Assembly: GCF_001757355.1 (NCBI RefSeq) | Contig: NZ_MINO01000001.1 | Coordinates: 62,001 to 126,000 of the forward strand | Origin: Sphingobium phenoxybenzoativorans | Lineage (GTDB): Bacteria; Pseudomonadota; Alphaproteobacteria; Sphingomonadales; Sphingomonadaceae | Direction of reading: 5' to 3' | Length of the DNA: 64,000 nt | Shown here: positions 8,859 to 17,619 of the stretch, in pieces | Position numbering within the stretch: the stretch's first letter is position 1 | How the letters are laid out: the number at the start of each line of letters is the position of its first letter | Translations under genes and position numbers: made by a program | The notes under the pieces: model-generated | Seen by the model: only the letters and a program-made list of their open reading frames with translations | The model's database searches: none | Told to the model about the DNA's origin: nothing

Positions 8859-9655
8859 TGGCCGGGCGGCTGGAGGGGCGCAAGGCGCTGGTCGTTGGCG
8901 CTGCGGGCGCGGGCAATATGGGGCAGGTCATCGCCCGCCGGTTCGCGGCAGAGGGCGCGAGGGTGGCCGTGGCTGGCCGCAATCGCGCTATTCTCGATGC
9001 GCTGGCGGATGAGATTGGCGGTGTCGCCATCGAATGCGACTTTTCGAAGCGGGCCAGCATCTTCGCGATGGTGGATGCCGCCAGGGCGTCGCTGGATGGC
9101 CTGGACATTGCCGTCAATGCGACGGGATGGGGCCTGCTCAAGCCTTTCCTCGAAACGACCGAGGAGGAGATCGACAAGATCTATGCCCTTCAGTTGCGCG
9201 GCCCGTTCCAGTTTCTTCAGGCGCTGATCCCGGCGATGGAGGAAAAGGGCGGATCGATCATCCAGATCAGCTCCGCCACCGCGACGATCCTGTTCCACGA
9301 TCATGACGCCTATATGGCCACCAAGGCGGGCACGGATCATTTGGTGCGCAGCGTCGCCAATCAGTTCGGCGAAAAGGGCATCCGCGTGAACAGCATCTCG
9401 CCCGGCGTCACCGAAACGCCGATGACCGCGGACGCGGCGGCCGTGCCCGGCGTCATGGCGGCGTTCGTGAAGGGATACCCCCTCGGCCGCTACGGCACCT
9501 CGGAAGATATAGCGGCGGGTTGCGTCTGGCTGGCGAGCGACGAATGTTTCATGACCGGCCAGAACCTTCAGGTGAATGGCGGCCTCACTCTGCGCGCCAA
9601 CCCGTCAAAGGCCGATATAGAGGCGTCGGTAGTCGCCGCCATGGCGGCCGCCTGA
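8858..9655 (+). CDS. SDR family oxidoreductase
   Basis: 265 residues. The glycine motif is GAAGAGNMGQVIA, INATGW replaces NNAG, and the catalytic segment is YMATK. Two consecutive SDRs with the same unusual spaced glycine motif suggest an old duplication followed by specialisation. It overlaps the upstream SDR by one base and is followed after one base by a TIM-barrel gene. The product probably acts on an intermediate from the second Rieske oxygenase. Confidence 0.88.
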   Translation: MAGRLEGRKALVVGAAGAGNMGQVIARRFAAEGARVAVAGRNRAILDALADEIGGVAIECDFSKRASIFAMVDAARASLDGLDIAVNATGWGLLKPFLETTEEEIDKIYALQLRGPFQFLQALIPAMEEKGGSIIQISSATATILFHDHDAYMATKAGTDHLVRSVANQFGEKGIRVNSISPGVTETPMTADAAAVPGVMAAFVKGYPLGRYGTSEDIAAGCVWLASDECFMTGQNLQVNGGLTLRANPSKADIEASVVAAMAAA

Positions 9656-9656
9656 C

Positions 9657-10472
9657 ATGGCGCGCGCCAATCCCCTGTCGATGTGCGCCGGCATCATGCC
9701 GGAGGCGACGCCGGTCCAGCTCGTCGAGTCCGCTGCTTATGGGGGCTTCGATTATAGCGGCATGTGGTTCGAACCGGACCAGTGGACTGCCGCCACCACC
9801 CGCGAGGTAAAGGCGGCCATCGCCGCGACCGGCGTGCCATTGCTCGATATCGAGGTTGTCTGGATACAGCCGGGACCGCCCAATCCCGACCATCTACGCC
9901 TGATCGATATCGGCATGGAGCTGGGCGCGCTCAATGTGCTCTGCGTCAGCAGCGACCCGGACATGGGGGCAACGCGCGACAAGCTCGCCCTGCTCATGGA
10001 GCATGGCGCGGCTGGCGGCATTCGCGTCAATCTGGAGTTCGGCCTGTTCAGCGAGATCAGGACGATTGGCGAGGCCTGCCGGATGCTGCGAGAGATCAAT
10101 TCGCCCTCTGCGGGCCTGTTGATCGATGCCCTCCACTGGACCCGCCATGGCGGCACGCTGGAAGAGATCGCCGCCGTTCCGCGCAAATGGCTGAGCTATA
10201 TCCAGCTTTGCGACGCGCCCGCTGTTGGCGCTGACCCCGCTGATCCCGATGCGATATTGGTTGAGGCGCTCGATGGCCGCATGCCGATGGGTCATGGCGG
10301 CCTTGATCTGCATGGGATCATGAGCCTGATGCCGGAGGGCATTCCCGTGGCTGTCGAGGAACGATCCCTCCGTCTCCGGGAGGATTTCCCCGACCTGAAA
10401 GCCCGCGCTGCCGAACTGGCGCGAACATCCCGCGCCTGGCTGGAAGTGCACGGGGCTCAGATTTCGGCATAA
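9657..10472 (+). CDS. Xylose-isomerase-like TIM-barrel protein
   Basis: 271 residues, matching the AP-endonuclease-2/sugar phosphate isomerase fold. Visible hallmarks are an early LSMCAGIMPEATP, a central INLEFG-like strand (VNLEFGLFSE), LLIDALHWTRHGG and a late VAVEERSL. The conserved Glu, Asp-x2-His and Glu residues are the expected metal ligands. In catabolic operons such proteins isomerise or hydrolyse cyclic intermediates; the substrate here is unknown. It closes the plus-strand operon and its 3' end overlaps the converging EthD gene by 16 bases. Confidence 0.82.
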   Translation: MARANPLSMCAGIMPEATPVQLVESAAYGGFDYSGMWFEPDQWTAATTREVKAAIAATGVPLLDIEVVWIQPGPPNPDHLRLIDIGMELGALNVLCVSSDPDMGATRDKLALLMEHGAAGGIRVNLEFGLFSEIRTIGEACRMLREINSPSAGLLIDALHWTRHGGTLEEIAAVPRKWLSYIQLCDAPAVGADPADPDAILVEALDGRMPMGHGGLDLHGIMSLMPEGIPVAVEERSLRLREDFPDLKARAAELARTSRAWLEVHGAQISA

Positions 10473-11104
10473 GCCCAGAAGATCGACCGCGCATGGTCGA
10501 TGAAATTGCGCTCGTCGGCCAGTGCTTCCTCGGCGACCTCCGGTCGGCTGAGCTGCGCAACGAGCGCCGGAACATCGGGAAAATATACTTCCACGATGCC
10601 GTCCAGCGTAGATGGCTGGACGCTTGCGGCTTCGGCAATTTGTGCGGAGAGACCAGGATCGGCATGAAGCTGGTGATAGCTATGGGGCGGGATCAGCCTC
10701 CGTCCAATCGCCGCGTGCCGGTGCAGCCAGTAATCGTGGAAGGCAGGCAAGCTCAACCGTTCCAGTCGCCGCAATCCGAAAAACAAGCGGATGGCGTCGC
10801 GGCCGGGTAGCACTGCATGGCGCCGCACCACGACCAGCGATGTCTCGGCGGAGAGTGGCCGCATCCGCTTGGCCAGATTCGCCATTGTCCTCGCCAGATC
10901 AGAGTCATGCTCCGCACATGACGAAACGATGCAATCAGGAAGGTCCGGCGCAGCGAAGGCGGCATGAGCCAGCGAAGGCAGCGCCTCGTCGGGCAGGCGA
11001 CGGGCCACCGCAACATCGTCGGATTTTCCGGCACGCGCCATTTCGGCGAACAGGTTGGCGGCGAGGCCCGGCTTGGCCTTGAGCAGAAGCTGGGCCTCGA
11101 TCAT
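10457..11104 (-). CDS. EthD-domain protein
   Basis: 215 residues. The second half carries the EthD signature FHDYWLHRHAAIG and a terminal YFPDVPALVAQLSRPE/SIFWAYAE pattern of dimeric alpha+beta barrel proteins. The first half looks like a weaker second barrel. EthD proteins accompany P450 and aromatic degradation genes, and some act as decarboxylases or lactone-forming enzymes. It lies six bases downstream of the E2 gene, at the end of the large minus-strand operon. Confidence 0.75.
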   Translation of the reverse strand: MIEAQLLLKAKPGLAANLFAEMARAGKSDDVAVARRLPDEALPSLAHAAFAAPDLPDCIVSSCAEHDSDLARTMANLAKRMRPLSAETSLVVVRRHAVLPGRDAIRLFFGLRRLERLSLPAFHDYWLHRHAAIGRRLIPPHSYHQLHADPGLSAQIAEAASVQPSTLDGIVEVYFPDVPALVAQLSRPEVAEEALADERNFIDHARSIFWAYAEI

Positions 11105-11110
11105 CCTGGG

Positions 11111-12580
11111 TCACCCCACCAGCAGCTTGGGTTCCTCGATCAACCCTTTCAGCGTCCGCATGAATTCCGCGCCGACCGCGCCGTCGATCGCTCGGTGATC
11201 GCAGGACAGGGACAGCTCCACGATCGTCGCGAAGGCCAGCGCATTGCCGATCTCGATAGGCTGCCGCACGCCCGCACCCACGGCGAGGATGGCGCCCTGC
11301 GGCGGGTTGATGATCGCGTCGAACTGATCGATGCCGAACATGCCGAGGTTGCTGATCGAGAAGCTGCCGCCCTGAAACTCCTCAGGCTGCAGCTTGCCCG
11401 TTCGCGCCTTCTCCACCAGCGCCTTCACCTCGCGGGATATGGCGGCGACTGACAGCGTATCCGCGCCCTTCACAATCGGCGTGATCAGCCCCTTGTCGGT
11501 CGCGACCGCCACCGAGATGTCGGCGCTGCCGAAGCGATGTATCTCATTGCCATGCACCTGCACATTGACGTCGGGATGCCTTGCCAGCGCCAGGCCGCAG
11601 GCCCGCACGATATAATCGTTGATGCTGGGCGCTTCGCCGGTTGCCGCCTTCGCCTGCGCCCGCAGGCCAAGGATTGCGTCGATCCGTACCTTCGACCGCA
11701 GGTAGAAATGCGGGATGGTCGACTTGCTGTGACTTAGCGCGCGCGCAATGGCCTTGCGCATCGACGACATCTTGACGATCTCGGCCGTACCGGGAGCGGG
11801 CCGGGCGAAAGCCATTGGCGCAGCGGCGGATGCAGGAGCAGGCGTTGCCGCCTGCGCAACCGGCTCCGGCTTGACCTTGGCCAGCACGTCCGCCTTGCAG
11901 ATGCGCCCCTTCGGCCCCGTTCCCGTCAGCGAGGAAAGGGCAACGCCATGCTGCACCGCCAGCCGCTTGGCGAGCGGACTGGCGAACACTTCGCCCAATG
12001 TCTCGCCAACCGGTGCAATGTCGACGGGCGATCCGCCAATGCTCACCGGCGGCAGGCTGGCCTGTAACACGTCCTGGAACGTGATGCGCCCGCCTTCGCC
12101 GGACCCCGTGATGCCGGAAATATCGACGCCCTTTTCCTCGGCCAACGCACGCGCGGCCGGGCTGATGTTCGCGTCGGCGGCAATGCTGACTTTCTTCACC
12201 GGCTCGGGCGCAGGTTCGGCCTTTGGCGCGGCCGGGGGCGGAGGCGTCGATCCCCCTGCCTTGGACGCAACAGCCGTATCGGCGGGCTTGAACCCACTGA
12301 CAAAGGCCGAAACCTCGTCAGCCGAGGGCGTCTCGTCCGCGCCCGCCAGCACGGCGATCAGCTCGCCGACCTGATAGGTGCCGCCGGTCTCTGCGACCAG
12401 CTTCGGGAACATACCGTCGGCTTCCGCCTCGACCTCATTGGTGATCTTGTCGGTCTCGATCAGGGCGATGATATCGCCCTTCTTGAAGGGGACGCCTTCC
12501 TTGACCATCCATTCGGCGACGACGCCCTCGGTCATCTCTATGCCCCATTTGGGCATGGCGAATGCGCGCAGATTAGCCAT
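11111..12580 (-). CDS. 2-oxoacid dehydrogenase complex E2 (dihydrolipoyl acyltransferase)
   Basis: 489 residues. Lipoyl domain at 1-80 with Lys45 in ETDKITNEVEA. Two peripheral-subunit-binding domains are seen (about 138-174 and 199-235), both with the PxA+xLA...GxxxxxxxGxGxxGRI pattern, where most E2 proteins have one. The catalytic domain follows, with SCDHRAIDG (His462, Asp466) near the end. Ala/Pro-rich linkers join the domains. It transfers an acyl group from E1 to CoA. E1 genes are directly upstream; no E3 gene is nearby, so the cell's shared lipoamide dehydrogenase is probably used. Confidence 0.93.
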   Translation of the reverse strand: MANLRAFAMPKWGIEMTEGVVAEWMVKEGVPFKKGDIIALIETDKITNEVEAEADGMFPKLVAETGGTYQVGELIAVLAGADETPSADEVSAFVSGFKPADTAVASKAGGSTPPPPAAPKAEPAPEPVKKVSIAADANISPAARALAEEKGVDISGITGSGEGGRITFQDVLQASLPPVSIGGSPVDIAPVGETLGEVFASPLAKRLAVQHGVALSSLTGTGPKGRICKADVLAKVKPEPVAQAATPAPASAAAPMAFARPAPGTAEIVKMSSMRKAIARALSHSKSTIPHFYLRSKVRIDAILGLRAQAKAATGEAPSINDYIVRACGLALARHPDVNVQVHGNEIHRFGSADISVAVATDKGLITPIVKGADTLSVAAISREVKALVEKARTGKLQPEEFQGGSFSISNLGMFGIDQFDAIINPPQGAILAVGAGVRQPIEIGNALAFATIVELSLSCDHRAIDGAVGAEFMRTLKGLIEEPKLLVG

Positions 12581-12585
12581 TTCGC

Positions 12586-13602
12586 TTAACCCCGCCTGTA
12601 GGACATGGCCTTGACCGCAGCCGCCACGATCTTGTCGGGGGAGGGGACATAGGCGGATTCAAGTTCGCGGGCGAACGGCACCGGGCTGTGCGGCCCCGTG
12701 ACCATCTCGATCGGCGCTTTCAAGGATGCAAACGCCTTGTTGGCGACCAGCGCCGACAGGTCGGTGGCAAAGCTGCAGCGGGGCGGCGCTTCGTCCACGA
12801 TCAGCAGGCGGCCGGTGCGCTCCACGCTGTCCATGATCGCTTCCTCGTCCAGCGGGCTGGTCGTGCGCAGGTCGAGCAGATCACAGCCGATGCCGTCCTG
12901 CGCCAGTTGCGCCGCCGCCTTCTCGGCAAAGCCGACCATCATGCCGGTGGCCAGGATGGTGACATCATCGCCCTGCGTGACCTGACGCGCATGGCCGAAC
13001 GGGATCAGATATTCGCCGTCCGGCACTTCGCCCTTCAGGCCATATAATGCCTTGTGCTCCAGAAAGATGACGGGGTCGTCGTCCCGGATCGCCTGGGTCA
13101 GCAGGCCCTTGGTGTCGGCCGCGGTGGTGGGCATCACCACCTTCAGGCCCGGCATCGCCGTGACCATCGCATGGATCGACTGGCTGTGCTGGGGGGCTGC
13201 GTTATATCCCGCGCCATAGGGCATGCGGATCACGATGGGGCATTTGGACTTGCCACCGAACATATAGCGAAACTTGGCCACCTGGTTCCAGATCTGGTCC
13301 ATGCACACGCCGATGAAGTCGGCGAACATGATTTCGGCAATCGCCCGCTTGCCCGTCAGCGACGCGCCTGCGGCCGCGCCGATGATCGCGCTTTCGGAAA
13401 TCGGCGTGTCGATCACCCGGTCCGATCCATATTTGGCCCACAGGCCGCCGGACGTGCCCCAGATGCCGCCGATAGCCTCCGGCCCACCGGCTGAACCCAT
13501 GCCCCCGACAATATCTTCGCCCAGCATGATGACGCTGTCGTCGCGCGCCATTTCCTCGTCGATCGTGTCGCGAATGACGTCGCGGATCATTTTCTTTGCC
13601 AT
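12586..13602 (-). CDS. 2-oxoacid dehydrogenase E1 component, beta subunit
   Basis: 338 residues, thiamine-diphosphate-dependent E1 beta. Family markers include MLGEDIVGGMGSAGG, RMPYGAGYNAAPQHSQS, an EHKALYGLKGEVP segment and VDEAPPRCSFATD. It forms an alpha2beta2 tetramer with the product of 13623-14585 and decarboxylates a 2-oxoacid. The sequence is of the acetoin-dehydrogenase/branched-chain style rather than the housekeeping pyruvate complex; the substrate is not known. Six bases separate it from E2. Confidence 0.93.
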   Translation of the reverse strand: MAKKMIRDVIRDTIDEEMARDDSVIMLGEDIVGGMGSAGGPEAIGGIWGTSGGLWAKYGSDRVIDTPISESAIIGAAAGASLTGKRAIAEIMFADFIGVCMDQIWNQVAKFRYMFGGKSKCPIVIRMPYGAGYNAAPQHSQSIHAMVTAMPGLKVVMPTTAADTKGLLTQAIRDDDPVIFLEHKALYGLKGEVPDGEYLIPFGHARQVTQGDDVTILATGMMVGFAEKAAAQLAQDGIGCDLLDLRTTSPLDEEAIMDSVERTGRLLIVDEAPPRCSFATDLSALVANKAFASLKAPIEMVTGPHSPVPFARELESAYVPSPDKIVAAAVKAMSYRRG

Positions 13603-13622
13603 GATTTTATCGATCCCTGCGA

Positions 13623-14585
13623 TCAGTAGCTGATGTAGACGTCTTCAAGGACGTGTGCGGCTGTGGGGCGGGGCGCGGCCTTGGATTCCGCCACGGCGCG
13701 TTCGATCAATGCCTCGACCTCCGTGTCGATGGCGTCGATATCCTTGCCTTCAAGAAGCTTTGCCTCGGTGACTTTGGTCCGGAACACTTTCAGGCAGTCG
13801 CGCTCCTCGCGCAGCCGGTCCAGTTCGCCCTTGCCGCGATAGCGCTGCGGATCGCCTTCGAAATGGCCGTAGAAACGCTCCGTATCCAGTTCGATCGACG
13901 CCGGGCCGTTGCCCGCCTTGCAGTAATCAATCAGCTCCCGCATCGCGTCATAGACGGAGAAGAAGTCGATGCCGTTGGCCTTGATCGCCTTCATGCCGAA
14001 GGCGGCCGAACGCACCGTCATGCTTTCCGCGCCGACGGCGTAGGACTCACCGGTATGTTCGGAATAATGGTTGTTTTCGAACACGAAGATGACCGGCAGC
14101 TTCAGGACGACCGCCATGTTCATGGCCTCGAACGTCGTGCCCTGGTTGCACGCGCCGTCGCCGGAAAAGGCGATGGAGACATTGCCGGTGCTCTTGGCGG
14201 TGATGCCCGCGCCCACAGCGATCGGCGCGCCCGCGCCGACGATCCCGTTCGCGCCCAGCATGCCCTTGTTAATGTCGGCAATGTGCATGGAGCCGCCCTT
14301 GCCCTTGCACAGGCCATCGCTGGAGCCGTAAATCTCCTTCATCATACCCACCACGTCGCATCCCTTGGCAATGCAGTGGCCATGGCCGCGATGGGTGGAA
14401 ATGATGTAGTCGGCGGGGCCGAGATGCTCGCAAACGCCCACGGCGCAGGCTTCCTGGCCAGCATAGAGGTGCGTGAATCCCGCGATCTCGCCAAGGGCGA
14501 TGTCGTCATGCAGACGCTCCTCGAATGCCCGGATCGTTTTCATCTGGCGATAGGCCTGTATCAGCGCTTCGCGGCTATGCTGCAT
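13623..14585 (-). CDS. 2-oxoacid dehydrogenase E1 component, alpha subunit
   Basis: 320 residues with the ThDP-binding motif GDGACNQGTTFEAMNMA and the E1-alpha segments HRGHGHCIAKG and GKGGSMHIADINKG. Length and sequence match AcoA/PdhA-type subunits. GGAG lies ten bases before the ATG. It is followed by E1 beta and E2. The operon context with acyl-CoA dehydrogenase and thiolase suggests that a 2-oxoacid released during ring or side-chain cleavage is turned into an acyl-CoA here (inference). Confidence 0.93.
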   Translation of the reverse strand: MQHSREALIQAYRQMKTIRAFEERLHDDIALGEIAGFTHLYAGQEACAVGVCEHLGPADYIISTHRGHGHCIAKGCDVVGMMKEIYGSSDGLCKGKGGSMHIADINKGMLGANGIVGAGAPIAVGAGITAKSTGNVSIAFSGDGACNQGTTFEAMNMAVVLKLPVIFVFENNHYSEHTGESYAVGAESMTVRSAAFGMKAIKANGIDFFSVYDAMRELIDYCKAGNGPASIELDTERFYGHFEGDPQRYRGKGELDRLREERDCLKVFRTKVTEAKLLEGKDIDAIDTEVEALIERAVAESKAAPRPTAAHVLEDVYISY

Positions 14586-14623
14586 GTCGTCCGTCTCCGT
14601 TCAAAATTCGTCTCGCGCGGGGG

Positions 14624-15832
14624 TCAGAGGCCCAGCACCGTTTTCGCAATGATAGTCTTCTGGACCTCGTTCGTCCCGCCGAAGATGGTCCATGCCCGAC
14701 TGTTCAGGTAACGGGGGGCTGCGACCTGCGCCGCCTTGTTGTGCAGCGGTTCGGGCGCGCCATTGCCATAGAGCGGCCGCTGTTCCTCCAGCGCCAGACC
14801 GGCATAGCCGTAAAGCCGCACGGCCAGATGATCGACCTCCTGACGCAGTATGGATGCGACCATCTTGCAGAGCGAAGTTTGCGGCCCCGGCGGCAGGCCC
14901 TTGGCCATTTCTGCGAGGATGCGCAGCTCCGTCATCTCCAGCGCCTGCGCCTCCAGTTCGACCTTGGCCAGCGCCGCCATGAACGCCTGATCCCCGGCCA
15001 TCGATCCACCCAGGCCATCCGGCTCATCCTTCGCCGCCGCGCGGATCTTATTCAGATCGGACAGCAATTTGGGCGCATGGCATGCCCCGCCGCGCTCATT
15101 TTCCAGCAGGAATTTCGCGATGGTCCACCCGCCGCCTTCCTCGCCGACCAGATTGTCCAGGGGCGCGGTCACATCGTCCAGATAGACCTCGTTCACTTCA
15201 TGGTCGCCGGCCAGACCGATGATCGGACGGACTTCGACACCTGGCTGGTTCATGTCGACAAGAATGAAGCTGATGCCTTTCTGCGGCTTCACCTTGGGGT
15301 CGGTGCGCAGCAGGCAGAAGATGTGCGTCGCATGATGCGCATGCGTCGTCCACAGCTTGCGGCCATTGATCAGCCAATGATCGTCCTTGCGTTCCGCCCG
15401 GCTTTTCAGGCTGGCGAGGTCGGAGCCGGAGCCGGGTTCGGAAAAGCCCTGGCACCAGTAATCCGTACCATCCAATATGCGGGGCAGGATCGTCGCCTTC
15501 TGTTCGGGCGTGCCGAACTTGCAGATGACCGGGCCAAGCAGCTTGAGGCTCAGCACGGGCAGGCTCGGCGCATCGGCCAGCGCGCATTCCTTCTCGAAGA
15601 TATAGCGCTGCACCGTGGTCCAGCCGGTGCCGCCGCAATCGACCGGCCAGTTATAGGCCAGCCAGCCCTTCGCATGCAGGATCGCCTGCCATTCGCGGCC
15701 GATATCCGGTTCGACGAATACCGATGGCGTCGCTCGCATGCCCGCGCGCAGATGTTCGGGAAGATTGGCGTCCAGAAAAGCGCGCACTTCCTGGCGGAAA
15801 GCTTCGTCTTCGGGAGAAAAATGCAGATGCAT
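14624..15832 (-). CDS. Acyl-CoA dehydrogenase (1)
   Basis: 402 residues from ATG 15832. It contains the flavin-binding CQGFSEPGSGSDLASLKSRA region and a C-terminal IFGGTNEVQKTII, both classical. The frame continues upstream of 15832 without an upstream stop until 16234, but that part overlaps the thiolase and does not look like acyl-CoA dehydrogenase, so it is left out. It resembles the large-substrate acyl-CoA dehydrogenases of steroid and terpenoid degradation. A second one is at 18710, and a heteromeric alpha2beta2 enzyme is possible (inference). Confidence 0.92.
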   Translation of the reverse strand: MHLHFSPEDEAFRQEVRAFLDANLPEHLRAGMRATPSVFVEPDIGREWQAILHAKGWLAYNWPVDCGGTGWTTVQRYIFEKECALADAPSLPVLSLKLLGPVICKFGTPEQKATILPRILDGTDYWCQGFSEPGSGSDLASLKSRAERKDDHWLINGRKLWTTHAHHATHIFCLLRTDPKVKPQKGISFILVDMNQPGVEVRPIIGLAGDHEVNEVYLDDVTAPLDNLVGEEGGGWTIAKFLLENERGGACHAPKLLSDLNKIRAAAKDEPDGLGGSMAGDQAFMAALAKVELEAQALEMTELRILAEMAKGLPPGPQTSLCKMVASILRQEVDHLAVRLYGYAGLALEEQRPLYGNGAPEPLHNKAAQVAAPRYLNSRAWTIFGGTNEVQKTIIAKTVLGL

Positions 15833-15842
15833 GAGCGGTGCT

Positions 15843-16988
15843 TTAGCGTTGGAGGATAGTGACGCCGGAAATGCCGGGCGCGCCATAGACATGGGAGTAG
15901 GCGGTCTTGGGATCGCCGGGGACCTGCCGTCCGCCGCCAAGCCCGCGAAGCTGGATGACATTCTCATAGACCTGGCGCAGTCCGGATGCGCCGATCGGCT
16001 CACCGCAGGCGAGGCAGCCGCCATCGGTATTGACCGGCAGCTTGCCGCCGATCCGCGTCCAGCCCTCGGCCAGCCATTTTTCCTGCTCGCCATCGGCGCA
16101 GAAACCGTTCTCGGCCATATGCATGATCTCGGCGCCGGATTCGGTATCCTGCAATTGCGCAACGTCGATATCGCTGGGGCCAAGCCCGGCCATCTCGAAT
16201 GCCGCCTTGGACGCAAGCAATGTCGGTGCGCCACCGCGCGCGATGTCGATGCAGGGGGCGAATACCTCGAAAGATCCCGGCGGCCGGGTGCGAACTGCGG
16301 CCGCCTTTATGCGCACCGCCGTCCGGCCCAGTTCGCGCGCCTTCTTCTCATTAGCCAGTATCAGGGCGACGCCGCCTTCTCCGGGGGAGCAGAACATATA
16401 TTTGGTCAGCGGATCGTTGATCATCTGGCTGTTCAGGATCGTGTCGATGTCGACCGGCGCCCGCCGCCAGGCATGATCGGCATGGACGGCGTTCTGGAAC
16501 GCCTTTTCGGCGACCCGGCCCAACGTCGTGCTGCTGATGCCGTGCGCAGCCATGTAGCGCTGCAGCTTCATCGCGAAAAACTGCGTCGTCACCATCATGC
16601 CGACCTCGCCATACCAGTCGGGCAGGCTGTATTCGGCGGGCATGGCGTTGAACGCGCCGCGCGGATGCTTGTCGAAGCCTAGGGCGACGCCAACATCATA
16701 TTGTCCCGACGCAATGCCCTGCCATGTGCCGATCATCGCCGATCCGCCAGTGGCGCAGCCATTCTTGACGTTAATGATGGGAAGCCCCGTCAGGCCCAGC
16801 TCATTGACGATGGCGTCCGCATTGCCCGAAGCGTCCGACCCGCCAAAGCCGAACTGCATGTCGTTCCAGTCAAGCCCGGCGTCCGACAGCGCCTGGCGCA
16901 CGGCATAGGCCCCTTGCTGCAGGCCGGAAAGCCCGTCCGTCCGTCCGAACGGATGGATGCCTACCCCGACGATATAGACATCAGTCAT
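15843..16988 (-). CDS. Thiolase family protein (SCP2/lipid-transfer type)
   Basis: 381 residues of the SCP2-thiolase-like branch. The active-site cysteine lies in NVKNGCATGGSAM, and the late GGCLACGEPIGASG supplies the conserved Cys/Gly loop. Like Ltp2-type aldolases of steroid side-chain degradation, it is encoded with a DUF35 OB-fold partner, whose stop overlaps this start by eight bases. Probable role: carbon-carbon cleavage of a CoA-linked intermediate, by thiolysis or retro-aldol. Whether the reactive cysteine is used as in true thiolases cannot be settled here. Confidence 0.88.
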   Translation of the reverse strand: MTDVYIVGVGIHPFGRTDGLSGLQQGAYAVRQALSDAGLDWNDMQFGFGGSDASGNADAIVNELGLTGLPIINVKNGCATGGSAMIGTWQGIASGQYDVGVALGFDKHPRGAFNAMPAEYSLPDWYGEVGMMVTTQFFAMKLQRYMAAHGISSTTLGRVAEKAFQNAVHADHAWRRAPVDIDTILNSQMINDPLTKYMFCSPGEGGVALILANEKKARELGRTAVRIKAAAVRTRPPGSFEVFAPCIDIARGGAPTLLASKAAFEMAGLGPSDIDVAQLQDTESGAEIMHMAENGFCADGEQEKWLAEGWTRIGGKLPVNTDGGCLACGEPIGASGLRQVYENVIQLRGLGGGRQVPGDPKTAYSHVYGAPGISGVTILQR

Positions 16989-17391
16989 GACCGGAGCTTC
17001 CTGTTACCGGAGTGAAGGCATAGCTTGTCACGGTGCGGCCCTGCGCATCGGTGGCGTGGGGGACGATGACCGTTTCCACCTCCATGCCGATCTCGATGGC
17101 GTCGAATGCGATATTGACCATCGGCCCCTCGACGATCACCGCTCCGGGCAGTTCGACATAGGCGATGGCGAAGGGCTGAAACGCTTCCGGCCCGGTATAG
17201 GGCGGTGATTTCGGCCGGAACCGCTGGATCGTCCAGGACCAGACGGTTCCCCTGGGCGGCAGCGGCTCCGGCGTATAGCGCGGGTCGCCGGCGGGGCAGG
17301 GAAAGACGAGCCGCCCGGTCTCGCCGTGACGGCCGCCGATCAGGCGCGGCTGCGCGCCCTCGGTGAAAAGACCTTCGGCTATGGCGATCAT
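16981..17391 (-). CDS. DUF35 OB-fold protein, thiolase partner
   Basis: 136 residues from ATG 17391. The frame is open 48 codons further upstream, but that part is not family-like. The TVWSWTIQRFRPKSPPYTGPE motif region and a following OB-fold identify it. DUF35 proteins usually have a Cys4 zinc ribbon; here only one cysteine (FPCP) remains, so the metal site appears lost. It probably forms a complex with the thiolase at 15843, since the two genes overlap and the pairing is a known theme in steroid catabolism. Confidence 0.8.
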   Translation of the reverse strand: MIAIAEGLFTEGAQPRLIGGRHGETGRLVFPCPAGDPRYTPEPLPPRGTVWSWTIQRFRPKSPPYTGPEAFQPFAIAYVELPGAVIVEGPMVNIAFDAIEIGMEVETVIVPHATDAQGRTVTSYAFTPVTGSSGHD

Positions 17392-17619
17392 GTCGGAAAT
17401 GGAACCTGCTCCTGCGTTTCTCTGTCCCTTGCAGTTATGAAAATGCGCAGCGGCAAATGCTTCTGTAAGAAAGCATAGGTTATCGATACTCGCAGGTTCA
17501 GGAACCGGCTGGCCCTGGGGAGGGCGGGATTGCAAGGCGCGGCATGGAAGCCCGCCAAAAAAGAACGCGCACGGGTTGCCCCATGCGCGATCCTTATCTT
17601 TCTAGTCTGACGAAACGGA

